Assembly: GCA_030512295.1 (NCBI GenBank)
Contig: JAULSR010000005.1
Location: forward strand, 1,922,001-1,986,000
Reading direction: 5' to 3'
Length of the DNA: 64,000 nucleotides
Source: Bombardia bombarda
Taxonomy: Eukaryota; Ascomycota; Sordariomycetes; Sordariales; Lasiosphaeriaceae
This document shows positions 35,512 through 46,040 of this stretch, piece after piece (positions within the stretch are counted from its first letter, which is position 1; each line of letters opens with the position of its first letter). The notes under the pieces are model-generated. The model was not told the DNA's origin. It searched no databases and worked only from the letters and a program-made list of their open reading frames with translations. Both the position numbers and the translations under genes were made by a program.

Positions 35512-36339
35512 ATGGAGCCTATCTATGTCGAGCCCAACGGAATGAACCTGCTCTGCTCGGGCCTTCGACATACCGAGCCATGGGCATCCGTTACCACACA
35601 GATGCTACAGTCGCAAAGGAATCGGTGGCGAGGTAGACTGCATGTGCAAGGCCAAATACCATGTGGATTAACGCTGACGCGGGTGGTACAGAGGCCGTTC
35701 TTGGAACCCATGATATTGTCCTATCATTGCCGCAGCACTCCCCAGAGAGACGCCCAGTTTACCGCCTTATCTTGGTCTCTTCCGCCGAGATACAAAAACC
35801 AGAGTCGATATTTCGACTAGAGAGGTTTCATTCTTCGAGCGGAGGCACCGACGCAGCCATCATCTTTCTCCTTGACGAACGCCAACCCGACGGCGCCATG
35901 TGCTCGTACATGGACCTCCAGATAGAGTGAGTGCGCCATACTCCATCCTTCGTGCATATAAGACGGCGAAGTCATCAACTTGCTGATACCGCAGCGGCAC
36001 AGGATAACACGCAGGTTCGACATGCCAGTCATGCCGCTCACCTGCCCCGAAGCACTGCCCGCCTTTCTCCAGAGCTTCCAGGCTTCTCTGGTGGCTTCCA
36101 ACACCGCCGACTACTATCCGATGGATGCTGCCCGTGACCTGCTCCCCTGTTGCACTTTCAACAACCAGTCCTTGCCGGCACAGGCCATCAACGCCTTGAG
36201 CTATGCCTATTTGAACTTTGAGGAGCTGCTCAGCGATGTGGCGACGGAAGAAGGGCGGATGAGAATCAGCGCCGCCATCGGACCTGAAAATGTAGAGCGG
36301 TTCGTTACGTTCTGGACTGGCGAGTTCGCATGGACCTGA
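35512..36339 (+). CDS. Unrecognised conserved-looking protein, 230 residues
   Basis: Exons 35512-35632, 35692-35926 and 36003-36339 join in phase (introns of 59 nt, GTAGAC donor with a TTAACGCTGAC branch, and 76 nt, GTGAGT donor) to a single 230-residue frame. The start is MEPIYVEPNG. The middle reads AVLGTHDIVLSLP, RRPVYRLILVSSAEI and AAIIFLLDERQ, alternating strands that suggest a compact alpha/beta fold. The third exon is acidic and helical (YLNFEELLSDVATEEGRM) and ends FVTFWTGEFAWT. There is no signal peptide, membrane span or repeat. Consistent phase across three exons and balanced residue content support a real gene, but I do not recognise the family. Function unknown. The exon boundaries are inferred and could shift by a few codons. 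Confidence 0.68.
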
Positions 36340-39300
36340 TTTCACCTCTTCTGTTCCTTATTCTCTCTCCTCTTTGGGAGTGCGCTACAGAAGGCAACCA
36401 CCACAGCCTCTCGATTCGCTAGCATACGGCTTAGGCGCAGCATGGCTCTTTCGTGAGTGGGGTCAAGTAAGTATTCGTTTGGCTCCCTCAACTTTTTGAA
36501 GGAAGCAGGAAGTGCGGCGTGGTTATCTTTTGCTTCGTCGGTTGGTTGAAGGAGATACCGGGAAGATAAAGGAACAACTCGGTTCTCACACTTTATGTCT
36601 CTCACTCGCCCATGGCATGATGTGGTTGGTAGGACAAGAATCCGAGTTGCGTCGGAGAAGTAAGCGAAGAACCCCAACCCTCGTTTGCTAAGAAGATAAA
36701 ACGCCAGCAGTGTGGCAGTTTGACTTGGGACGCACAGAAGAGAACAGACTCGTGATTGGGAGCGTGGCGAAAACACGTCTGCATCGCCGCAGAGTTACGC
36801 CCTTGTGTTTTTGGTGACTCCAGCATCAGTGAAAGTCGTCGCACACGATGTGGCGGGTTGGACCAGAGTTCAAATATTGCCTACTGGGCAATATTATTTC
36901 TTCTTCTGGTATGTAAAAAAGCAGGAAAAGACAAGACCGGGCCTGTTGTAAAGTGGACAGGAGCATAGAGTACACTGTGTAAACTGCTATGGATCCAAAC
37001 GTACAAGTCGAGTACTCAGCCTTGCCAGACGACGATCATATTTCCCTTCCACCCCACATGCACGCAACCAGTACCACAGGGATGGGTCTGCAGTGTATCT
37101 TATGTGTTATTGTCCAGTATTAGGTGATACAAAAAGAGTGAAAGTTGCAATCGTGAATCAGGTGGCATAGAATTCCAGGAGAACGGAATGGAAATTTTAA
37201 CCCCCATGGACTGACTACCTCGCTAGGCCATTATGAGAAAGAAGATAAGCGACAGCCAACACACGAATTCCACAAGTATCACACTCAAATATCTGAACAC
37301 AGTACGCGTCTCAGACCAGCACGATGGCGGATGCACATCACGGCCGGGCACTAGGAAGCAGGTGACCTCCCCGCCCGAAACACATGGCATCATTAAAATC
37401 ACCGAAATGCGTGGTGGTGTGCGACCTGAGAACGTGCTGACGTGGACCTTGGTAGGCTAGTCTAGGCTTTCCACCCACCTAGGTGAGGTTGCTTCTGGGT
37501 TGGATCTTTTGGTGTGGAGGGGTAGGCGGTGGCGGTGGTGGGTGAGGCTTTTGTACAATACACCTTGGTGGCTGGCCGGGATAGAAGTTCTATGTAGTTT
37601 ACTCTGCGAGACGGGCGATGTCGCAATGGTGTTTGCTCCTCTACCATTAAGGCTTGTTTGTTGATGATGACATACCAACTCAAATCGGTTTGCTCATACT
37701 AGAATAAGGGAGAGGTGACTGACATGTTTGCAGGTGCATCGTTTGTCACTATCACGATCACATTCGGGAACGGCGCCTCTGCGTTACTTAGAACATACCG
37801 CTAGACTAAAAGCCGAAGCCACATCTCCTCGTCACATGAATGCATGTGTGATGGAAAATAAGAAAGGAAGGCGACCTCACCACAGTGAGAATCGTTAGAG
37901 TGCTTGCATTTGACCGTAGGGTTTTATTGGCTCTCTTGTGTGAAGGTTGGCGAGACCCGCGAGAACCCAGGAACCCCACTACATTAGGTAGTGTAAGCGA
38001 ACTGACTTGCAGCAAGATCACCTTGCATGGCGGGATCTTTTCTTTTTTGTATTTCACGAGCCTCCACAGTATTAAGCTCAATCAGGGAACTATCCAGTCT
38101 AACTGGCGAATGGTGAAATGTCGGTCGGATGAGATTTTAATCCCCGTCACCAGTCGCTTGGGCACACTGCACACCTCCCTCTTCACCGTCGTCGACCATG
38201 CAGCCAATCAACTAACAGAAACTTGCTCAGCGAAAGATAGCACCCATGTGTGTCCCCGCATGCGAAACCAATGACGGCCGTGGAACAGCCGCCGGGCGAG
38301 ACCAGAGGATTTCGATAATGTACACTTTTCCCCACGTCCGCACATCGACCTCGATGTGCATATGCGAGCAGAGGCTGGTAATGGCCCGGATAATAATGTC
38401 TGTCAAATAAGACTATACTACGTGCCCACGTCACTTTCCAGAAGCAGCTGCAGCCAACCCACTGGCGCACTTGTCAGTGAGACTCTGGAGTATTTCATTT
38501 ATCAACCCTTGTAGGGGTGAAGAGTCTAGGGGGTAAGAGTGAATAGTCCCCAGAGCCAAGGCAATGGTTTGGTGATAACTATCACCAAGCGGTTATGCCG
38601 TGGGGCGACAATCCAATAGGTCTGTATGCGTTGATGAGAATCATCGTACGCACTATCCCACCTATCGCATGACCTCTCTTTTGAGAAGAGAACTCGTTGA
38701 GAACCAACAAAGGGGGGTGAGATGGGAAGCAAACTTGGGAATCATGCGAATGGAGCATTGAGAGCACCCAGTTGGTGGTTTTTACACCCCGAAGACATCC
38801 GACAGGAACTGCCCAGACAGTCTGCGCCCGACAGTGGCTGACATAGATAAAATCTGCGCCGCTTGATCCATCCAGTTCTCGCAAAGAGCCTCGACAGTGA
38901 CTCAAATGTTGAACGGGCGAGAGCTGTTTGAGGGTTTGGTCTGTTCCCTAGGTACTGTTGTCGGGCGAGATATTGACGAAATACGAAATACCAATCATCC
39001 AAAATGGCTGCAGTGGCTGCTGAACAAGCTGAATTCAAACAAGGCAAGCTCGATCGACCTCGACGCCGCCTTGTTGCCTGGCACTAATCGCGGGATATAA
39101 CGTTAGATAGCGCCTGACAGCGCCGCCTCAATTGCCCGACCTGGGCCTGGGGATGGGAGAACAGCCGCCGGTGACCTGGTGTGGTGGGCTGGACGTGCGC
39201 AAGCGGCGAGAGCGGCGTCGAAGCTGTCACCGGGAGGGGAGGCAGGAACGGTCGGATTTATGGACTTGTTGTCCAGACCCTCTTGGGAAGACGCACGGGC

Positions 39301-40895
39301 ATTTTTGTGGCCCGTGTGCTGCTGTTCAAGCACTCCAAAGCCCGGACCATGGCGATCTTATCGGCCGACTCCCTCAAACCGCTTCTGCCTCAGCGGGCCC
39401 GCCATTGTAGGAGGCCATCCTGATCTGCAGTCTCAGACTTCAGATGACATCAAAATTCTGAAGTTTCCACTCTCCGTCAGAAGGCTGAGATGGAATCCCC
39501 CTGCAAACAATTAGAGAGCCTCAAAGCAGTTTCCCTTGATCCTGCTGTCGGGATTTTTGGTTTTCGTTTGGGGGATTGGGTTTGGGGGATACTATTCAGT
39601 AGAGGGTGGTTAAACTCGAGAGAATTGCCGCCTACTTCGTACAGGTCGGGCCAGACATGGAACCCCGCCGCAACCGAGGCGCCGACGGGGGTTGAGAGTC
39701 GTTCGTGAGGGAACATGGATCTTGTATCCCGTTCATCATCACGTAAATCTTAAACTTTGTGCAGACCTCTTGTCAATCTGTAATCACATGAGATGGAGAC
39801 GTCAAACCAGGTATGTGCTGATATATTGTATTATACCTTGAGCAGCATCCATCACGAATGGTCAATGTGGTATTTGGATACTTCACAATGTGCGAATCGA
39901 TCCATGCCTCTTGGAATATCGATTTTTCTGCGACTCAATTGGCTGCAGGCCACCCAAGACATGTATGAATGTGGTTGGGTCACTATACAATGCCGCAGTG
40001 TGTGCGTGCAAGTGCCCGTCACTCCAAAGTGGTCGGTCACCTCGATCGCAGGAGATATCGTCGAGAGCGCAGGGGAGTTGTACGAGCCCTGGTTGTCACT
40101 CGACACTGGTGAAGCGCGGAGGGGTTACAGAATGGATACAGAATCCCTGGCAGAGGGGGGCCGTATGTACAAGAGTGCGGGTCGCTTCGCACTGTCAGGG
40201 TGTCAGGGCCGAGCAGACCCCTGCTTGTTCATGCAAAAACCACAGCGGACTTTATTGTGATTGGGCCCGCCTGGTCTCTAACCGCCCACACCACGCCAAT
40301 CACGTCGGACCACTCAGATCAGGCACTCTGGCACTGTCGATTCCCCCAGACGACGACAGCCCATCCGCCCCAAATCTCTCCCAGCTCTGCCCGCGCCCCA
40401 GCTCGTACCATTTCATCCTCCAGCAGGGAGGATGGCATCATGCGTGACAGGCAGTGTCTGCTTTATGAGCACTCAATGTGGTCATGCCATGTCCACTTGA
40501 AGAAAGCTCAGAGCCACGGATTCAGATATTTATCACGAGTTCACAAAAAGTGCCAAGGTAAGTTAGGGTGGAGCGGCAAACCTGGGCTGTCACCCCTTCG
40601 CATCTTCAATCCCTCCCATCCCCCATGCCTTGCCCCGTGCCAGCATCGCCATCCAGCATTGCATCTGGCTGTGCCCAAGCCCCCCCAGGCCCGATCGGGT
40701 TCTGTCCTTGCCGCGAGCCATTGCCCAGGGGACCCTGGCAACGGTCGACATCCCTGGAAGCGTAACGTCGTCGGTGTTGTCGAGTGTGCCATGTGGGGAC
40801 TGGCTCAGACTGGCTCGCAGCCGCTCGTGCAGAGACACAGAAAGCGGTCTCGGCCGCCCGCCCTGGCTGGTAGTGTACATACCTTACCTACATAC

Positions 40896-40914
40896 GGGCG
40901 GGCGGGCGGGCGGG
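40896..40914 (+). repeat. (GGGC)n tract with G-quadruplex potential
   Basis: Five runs of GGG separated by single C bases. This satisfies the usual four-run G-quadruplex pattern. It lies about 930 bases before the small membrane protein start. Confidence 0.85.
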
Positions 40915-41770
40915 CCTCTGGGACTGGTTCCTCTCATCCTGGCGGTTGTGTACTTGGTACTGTCTGGCCCTGTCGCTTCTTAAACTCGCATGGTCCCGGA
41001 TGTCTGGCGATCAAGCAGACATCTCTACTCCGTAAATGCAAAACACTCCATCCGCCCCTTGAACAACCATCGTCTTGCAAACTTGTCAGAGCCTCGACGA
41101 CCTTCAATCTCCTTCAGGCTTCAGACCCCAGGCCTCCCCTGTCTTGAACCTTGATCCCTCAGAGGAAAAGGTCCCGGGAAACACCAATACCGCTCGGATG
41201 CCAGCTGTCATAGTGCACCAGATCACAGCAACTGACGACCTCGACTAGTATCAAGGAAGAAACATTCGACACACTCCCACTGCCTACCTGACACACATCC
41301 TCCCCGGCCTCGTGGTGCAGCCCGGCTCGGGGCATACACCGGCCACCTACCCTACCTATCCCCGCCCAAGAGAGGTCCACTTGGCTTCCCATCCTCGGTA
41401 GGGGATCCAATATTATTAGTCTGCAACTGTCCCCGCTTGTCAGGCAATCTTGTGTTTCTTCACCTTCCATTCTTTCTCTTGCTTCACGCCCGGCGCTGTG
41501 CACTTGGTCGTCGATAGACCTCTTTCATATCGACACACTTACCTTCTCTTCAACCGCGGGTCCGGATACCTGCCTTCCCTTCTTTGGTCTCGCCTCGCCT
41601 TCGCTTGTTGCATCATCGATTCGTTCCGGATCTGTTCGCCTCTGGTTATTTTCGCTGTTGGGTTTTTGGACAGTTTTGAGAGCATCGATCAGCGTGTTTT
41701 GTAAACACGGCAAGAGACAAGGGAAAAGCAGGAACTTGGACGACTAAAGAAGCACTTCTACTACCATAAC

Positions 41771-41800
41771 CACCACCACCACCACCACCACCACCACCAC
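41771..41800. repeat. (CAC)10 microsatellite
   Basis: Ten perfect CAC units 41 bases upstream of the small membrane protein ATG, so probably inside its 5' UTR. Confidence 0.9.
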
Positions 41801-41841
41801 CGACAACAACATATCCGACCAACGTCGCTAATACCGAGACC

Positions 41842-42405
41842 ATGGGCAAACTCATCAAGAACCACTGGGCGCGGCTCATCATCCTGGCTGCGGCAACCTG
41901 TACGTACAAATCAGTAGTACACAATTCGTTGAGCCCTCAATACTGACCCACTGCATAGACCAAGTAGCTGCCGCAGTCTCTGGATACTTCTGGCCCAAGA
42001 TCTTCTGGGACTTCCTCACAACAACACTCAACCCAGCCGTCAAGCCGATACCGATATTGCAAACCATCAACCTGCTCTTCGGTCTCATACTCCTCGCATG
42101 GGAGTGGCCCGTCGGCTTCCTCGCCGGCTCTGCCATCCACCGAAGCCTCGAGGCTCGTCTCGCCTTCCTCCCGCTGGCAGCATTGGCCGCTGTCCTGACG
42201 TACCAAGGCACCAACGCGGCCATCTATGAGTTGATTGGTTTGGGCGTGTATTTCTGGGCGTACAGTGAAGGAGAGGTCAGTTCAACTATCCACCATTTTC
42301 CGTGGTTTGAAGAATTGAATACTAACATGATATCTCCAGATCATATGTGAGGAGCCATGGACTCTACCGAAACGCCCCAGCGCCAGTGCGCGCGGACGTG
42401 TCTAG
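41842..42405 (+). CDS. Small multi-pass membrane protein (DUF7727-like)
   Basis: Exons 41842-41899, 41959-42275 and 42340-42405, with introns of 59 (GTACGT) and 64 nt (GTCAGT), give 146 residues. It starts MGKLIKNHWARLIILAAATYQ and has three or four hydrophobic segments: about residues 8-30, 56-78 (LLFGLILLAWEWPVGFLAG) and 85-125 (AFLPLAALAAVLTYQGTNAAIYE and LIGLGVYFWAY). A short basic cytosolic tail ends the protein (KRPSASARGRV). This fits the fungal family of uncharacterised small membrane proteins annotated as DUF7727; that name is from memory and less certain than the gene model. Function unknown. The leader holds a CAC microsatellite. Confidence 0.82.
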
Positions 42406-44309
42406 ACCGTTTTGGACTCTTAGATCCACGGCGCGAGCTTGATCATCACCATCATCCTCTATCTCCGAACCCCGGGTACATGACGATGGCAAAGGGGAAC
42501 GTGAAGAAAAAGAGGCCACATACATACATACTACGGGGCGAAATCTTTTACCATTCTTAGACAGCAAGCAGTCTTATTTTACAACATATATTCTCTCCCG
42601 CACATAAGACGAGACGACTCACGGCGTTCTACTTTTCTTTTTGCCTGTTTTGCTTTTTTGGTGACTATTACGATGCGACGAGGCTGGGCTGGGACATGGA
42701 CGGATCATGCTGTCTGTCCCATTGCGGGAAACTAGAGAAGATGGTGGTTGGTATGCAGGACTCAAGCGGACAACTTACTTGTATTATTATGCTTTTTTTG
42801 GAATGAAGGCAGCGTATCCGGAACTGTGGCTGCTTGGGGAGGGAACTTTGTTGCGTGGCCACGGGCAGCAACATCAGCAGGAGGGTTGTGTATATGATAA
42901 ATCATTACAAGTCCATATCTTGAGCATTCTGATCTTTGCATATATTTTGCGTGGGAGATGGTGGTTGTGGAGAGACTGCTTTGCAAGAGCGGGCTGTCTT
43001 ATGATATTGTTGCAATGAATCAAACTACGTATTCAATACCCCCGCGATCACATACGCAATGTCATAATCATCACGTTGAATGCTGTTTTCAAGGAATGAC
43101 AGCTGTCATTATTTTCTGTTTGAATGGGATATCAGGCAAGGACTCTCTCTTTACTCATAATGAATGACTCCATTCTGGTAACTTCAACGGTTCAACTATA
43201 GATAGGCCTGAATACAAGAACTGCTTCAGCTAAGCACATCAAGTGATCTTCGTCGCCGCTGTTTGTATGAGACTCCTGATTGCGCAGAACCGAACAAGCT
43301 TTCACGGATACTTGTGCATGATCAATCATCGTTTCAGCCTTCCCATCCACAAAGTGACCAATACCAATATTCCATACCATGGATGCCTTACCTTGCCTCC
43401 CTTTGATCACCAGCGTGTCCCCTGCAAGAGAAAATAAAGACAGCCCAGACCAGAAGCACAAAATTAACTAACCTTCTTTTGGTGAGACGAACACTGACTC
43501 TCAGTGCAGTCAGCACATTTCTTTACCCAGGTGGCCGGTTCACGGTATGTGTGAGTAAGTGAGCGAAGCGACAACTGCGACAATAAACAGACGGAATACC
43601 AACTAGCCGGGCGGCAGCCGACACGAGTAAGCTTAAAAAAGGAGGAGGAGGAAAAGAGACCATCCATCCTCGACCTAAGAGTCTTTTGAGACGCGAACAA
43701 ATGGCAAGCAATTTCGGCATCTTGAAACTCGCAACCTGCGACGATGACAAGGGGTCGAAAAGTCCCCGGGCCGTCACGTGTTTGGCAACCACCAGGGGTA
43801 ATGGAAGCGCCTGAGGCGGCCGCTGCCGACAGACAACAGACATAGACTCACTGATTCTAATACAACTCAAAACAAATGGAATCAATCCACTTCTTTTTCG
43901 GTCACCAATGTCTCGACGGAAAACAAGAAAAGACTGTACTCTCCCGGCTACCTAAAATAAGACACAACTTGGTTTTCGTTCACAGCCCGATGCTCAAGCA
44001 AGTATATGGGTATTTTTGTTTTATTTTGCTGTGCTATTCCTGTCTACAGTGCATGCGTGTGCATGCATGTAGCGGCATGCAGTATGGTAAAGCAGTCAAG
44101 AATTCGCTTGGGGCTGAATTTCCATTCACCCAGATTCCTCTTCTTCCCTCACCAAACTCCGCTTTCCTGGGATGGCTTTTTTGGCCATCATCATCAGCTC
44201 ATCTGGATTTCCGTTTAGCGGACACCTTCCAAGCCGTGCACCCCTGATAGCCGCCGTTGGCGGGCCGCCACTGTCCTGTTCTCTTCCAATGTAGAAGCAT
44301 GCTAACTCT
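42406..44309. other. Convergent spacer of 1.9 kb
   Basis: 3' flanks of the small membrane protein gene (plus) and the Rtc3-like gene (minus), with unannotated sequence between. Only short frames without domain content are seen. Confidence 0.5.
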
Positions 44310-45067
44310 CTACTGCAGCGCGCCATTGGAGTCGTTCTTGGACCCTTGGCGCTCAGCCATCTGTTGATGATATAATTGTCAGCATCCCGTTCAGTTTACT
44401 TGCAGTCATGACCCGACGGGTTTGTGACGTGCTGGAGACAGCCCAACGCCACAGAAAAGCACTCTCACCAGAAATGACATAACCAGTGACTGTGTAATGT
44501 AGTTCTGGATTGGGTGGGGTGGGGTGAAAGCAAAAGCCACGCTGCAACCGACAAAAAAGGACATCAACATACCTGTGACTCTTGCAGGGTTCCCTTCTCC
44601 AGAATCTGCTTGATGACCTCGTCATCAACAGAAGTGCCGAACTCGCTCTCGAGCGCACCTTTGGATGCACCGTCAAACGTTCCCTGTGCGCCGTGCCTGC
44701 GGTGGTGTTTGTTAGCAAGCTGGCGTTCCTTCAACAGGCCGCACCCCCTCCCTAGAAACGCCGCTTTCCCCAGACTTTGCCCGGGACCCCGCACCTGCTC
44801 ACCAAAGCGACATGGCCGGGGTTCCAGGGTCGTCCCAGCCGTCATTCCATATGCCAAAGAAAAAAGGAATAGAGAAGAGAGAAGAAGGTTGTATCAAGCT
44901 TACTTGTGCGTCACAAAGATCTTGAAGGAGGATACAACTTGTGCCAGAGGGATTGACTTGTCGCTCAGCCACTTCTTGTAGTCGTCGGTGCTGTCAAGGA
45001 AGACGACGAAGTCCTCATCGTTGCCCTTGTAGTGGACCTTGGTCTGGATAGTACCGCCGCGAGTCAT
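44310..45067 (-). CDS. RTC3: Rtc3-like SBDS-domain protein
   Basis: Exons 45067-44904, 44696-44573 and 44360-44310 join in phase to 112 residues, the size of the yeast single-domain SBDS protein Rtc3 (restriction of telomere capping 3; RNA metabolism, stress-related). The first exon reads HYKGNDEDFVVFLDSTDDYKKWL, the second AQGTFDGASKGALESEFGT followed by VIKQILEKG, matching the N-terminal SBDS (FYSH) fold; the last exon adds a short polar tail MAERQGSKNDSNGALQ. It lacks the two C-terminal domains of full Sdo1, so it is not the ribosome maturation factor itself. Both introns are large here (206 and 212 nt) compared with most in the window, and both have standard GT-AG ends (GTAAGC and GTATGT). 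The telomere name comes from a yeast screen and does not prove a link to TERT at the other end of the window. Confidence 0.9.
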
Positions 45068-46040
45068 TGTCGGTGATGTGATGGGGTGAATTGGGTGAGG
45101 GATTGATTGAAGGTAGTTAGGTTGACTGTGTTAGGAATTGCTAGATTGTGTGTACGGGCAATGGTTAGCTCTGCGTCGATGTTGTGATAGGATGACGAGT
45201 GGAAAAAAGGTGCGCAAGGCTTACTTTTTATAAGAGAGCTCTTAGTGTGCAAGATGTGTTTGGAGATTGGATGGTGTGCTTGTCAGGAGATTTGCAGCTT
45301 CCTCGTGGACTAAATACACAAAAGCTCATGACAGCTACGTCATACGTCATAGGTGACGGATATGTTGTTGAGCTTGCTGCCCCGCTCCGAACGGGGAAGG
45401 AACCACCCTTTGCCCCGCAGCTTACGAGGGGTCCACAGCTACCGAGCTCCAGTTGGTCTGCCTGAATCAAACGGTTGACCTGTACGGAAACCTTAGTGCT
45501 TGAGGTGAACCCAGGTGGACTTGGCAGCTCTGAGCGAGCTCAATATACAGCACAAGGGAGATATCTCTATTCGTACAGTTCCCACGACGGGTCCAGCGGT
45601 TCCTTTGCATATTTGCTTGCGCCTTCATTACGTCACTGCCAAATAAAGGGGGAGATGAAGAATGATTGTATCCAACGTGTCAACATCTGATCAACGAGTG
45701 GATTTCATTAATGAAAAACAGCCTGAGTAAGATTTGCCAAGTGATCTCTGCTCAACGCTGACAAGTCTGAGAAAGATACACGCCCTCTCCATGGAGAGCA
45801 AACTTGGGTATCTACAGTATACAAGCCCAACAACCACCAAACAAACACCTAGCATCCCTCCTATCCGCCAAGCCAAAAAAAAGCCAACCGATATTCAATA
45901 GTGAGCAAGCTCAACAGCTATTATAATCAACAAAAAAAAGGGGTATCATATGCTGCCGAAACCTAACACCTGAACCATCAAGTCTCTTCTCGGTTCGTAC
46001 CAATGCACTCTTTGCTCTGTTACATACATGTCCACCACCA
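45068..46040. other. Rtc3 promoter and RhoGEF 3' flank
   Basis: 973 bases between two minus-strand genes. AGGGG words (stress-element-like) occur near 45427 and 45648 but are too short to be meaningful alone. No gene supported. Confidence 0.5.

Larger units (their letters stand above)
36340..41841. other. Gene-poor block of 5.5 kb
   Basis: No supported gene between the unrecognised gene and the small membrane protein. The longest frame (40200-41147, plus) encodes 315 codons of Pro/Ser/His/Arg-rich sequence without domains and looks like chance. The right part (about 40.5-41.8 kb) is pyrimidine-rich and is probably the long promoter and leader of the next gene. No transposase or reverse transcriptase remnant was recognised. 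Confidence 0.5.

Noticed and set aside
40200..41147. 315-codon plus-strand frame
   Set aside because: Low-complexity residue content, no domain, no exon partners, and it lies in a pyrimidine-rich leader. Kept only as a low-interest observation.
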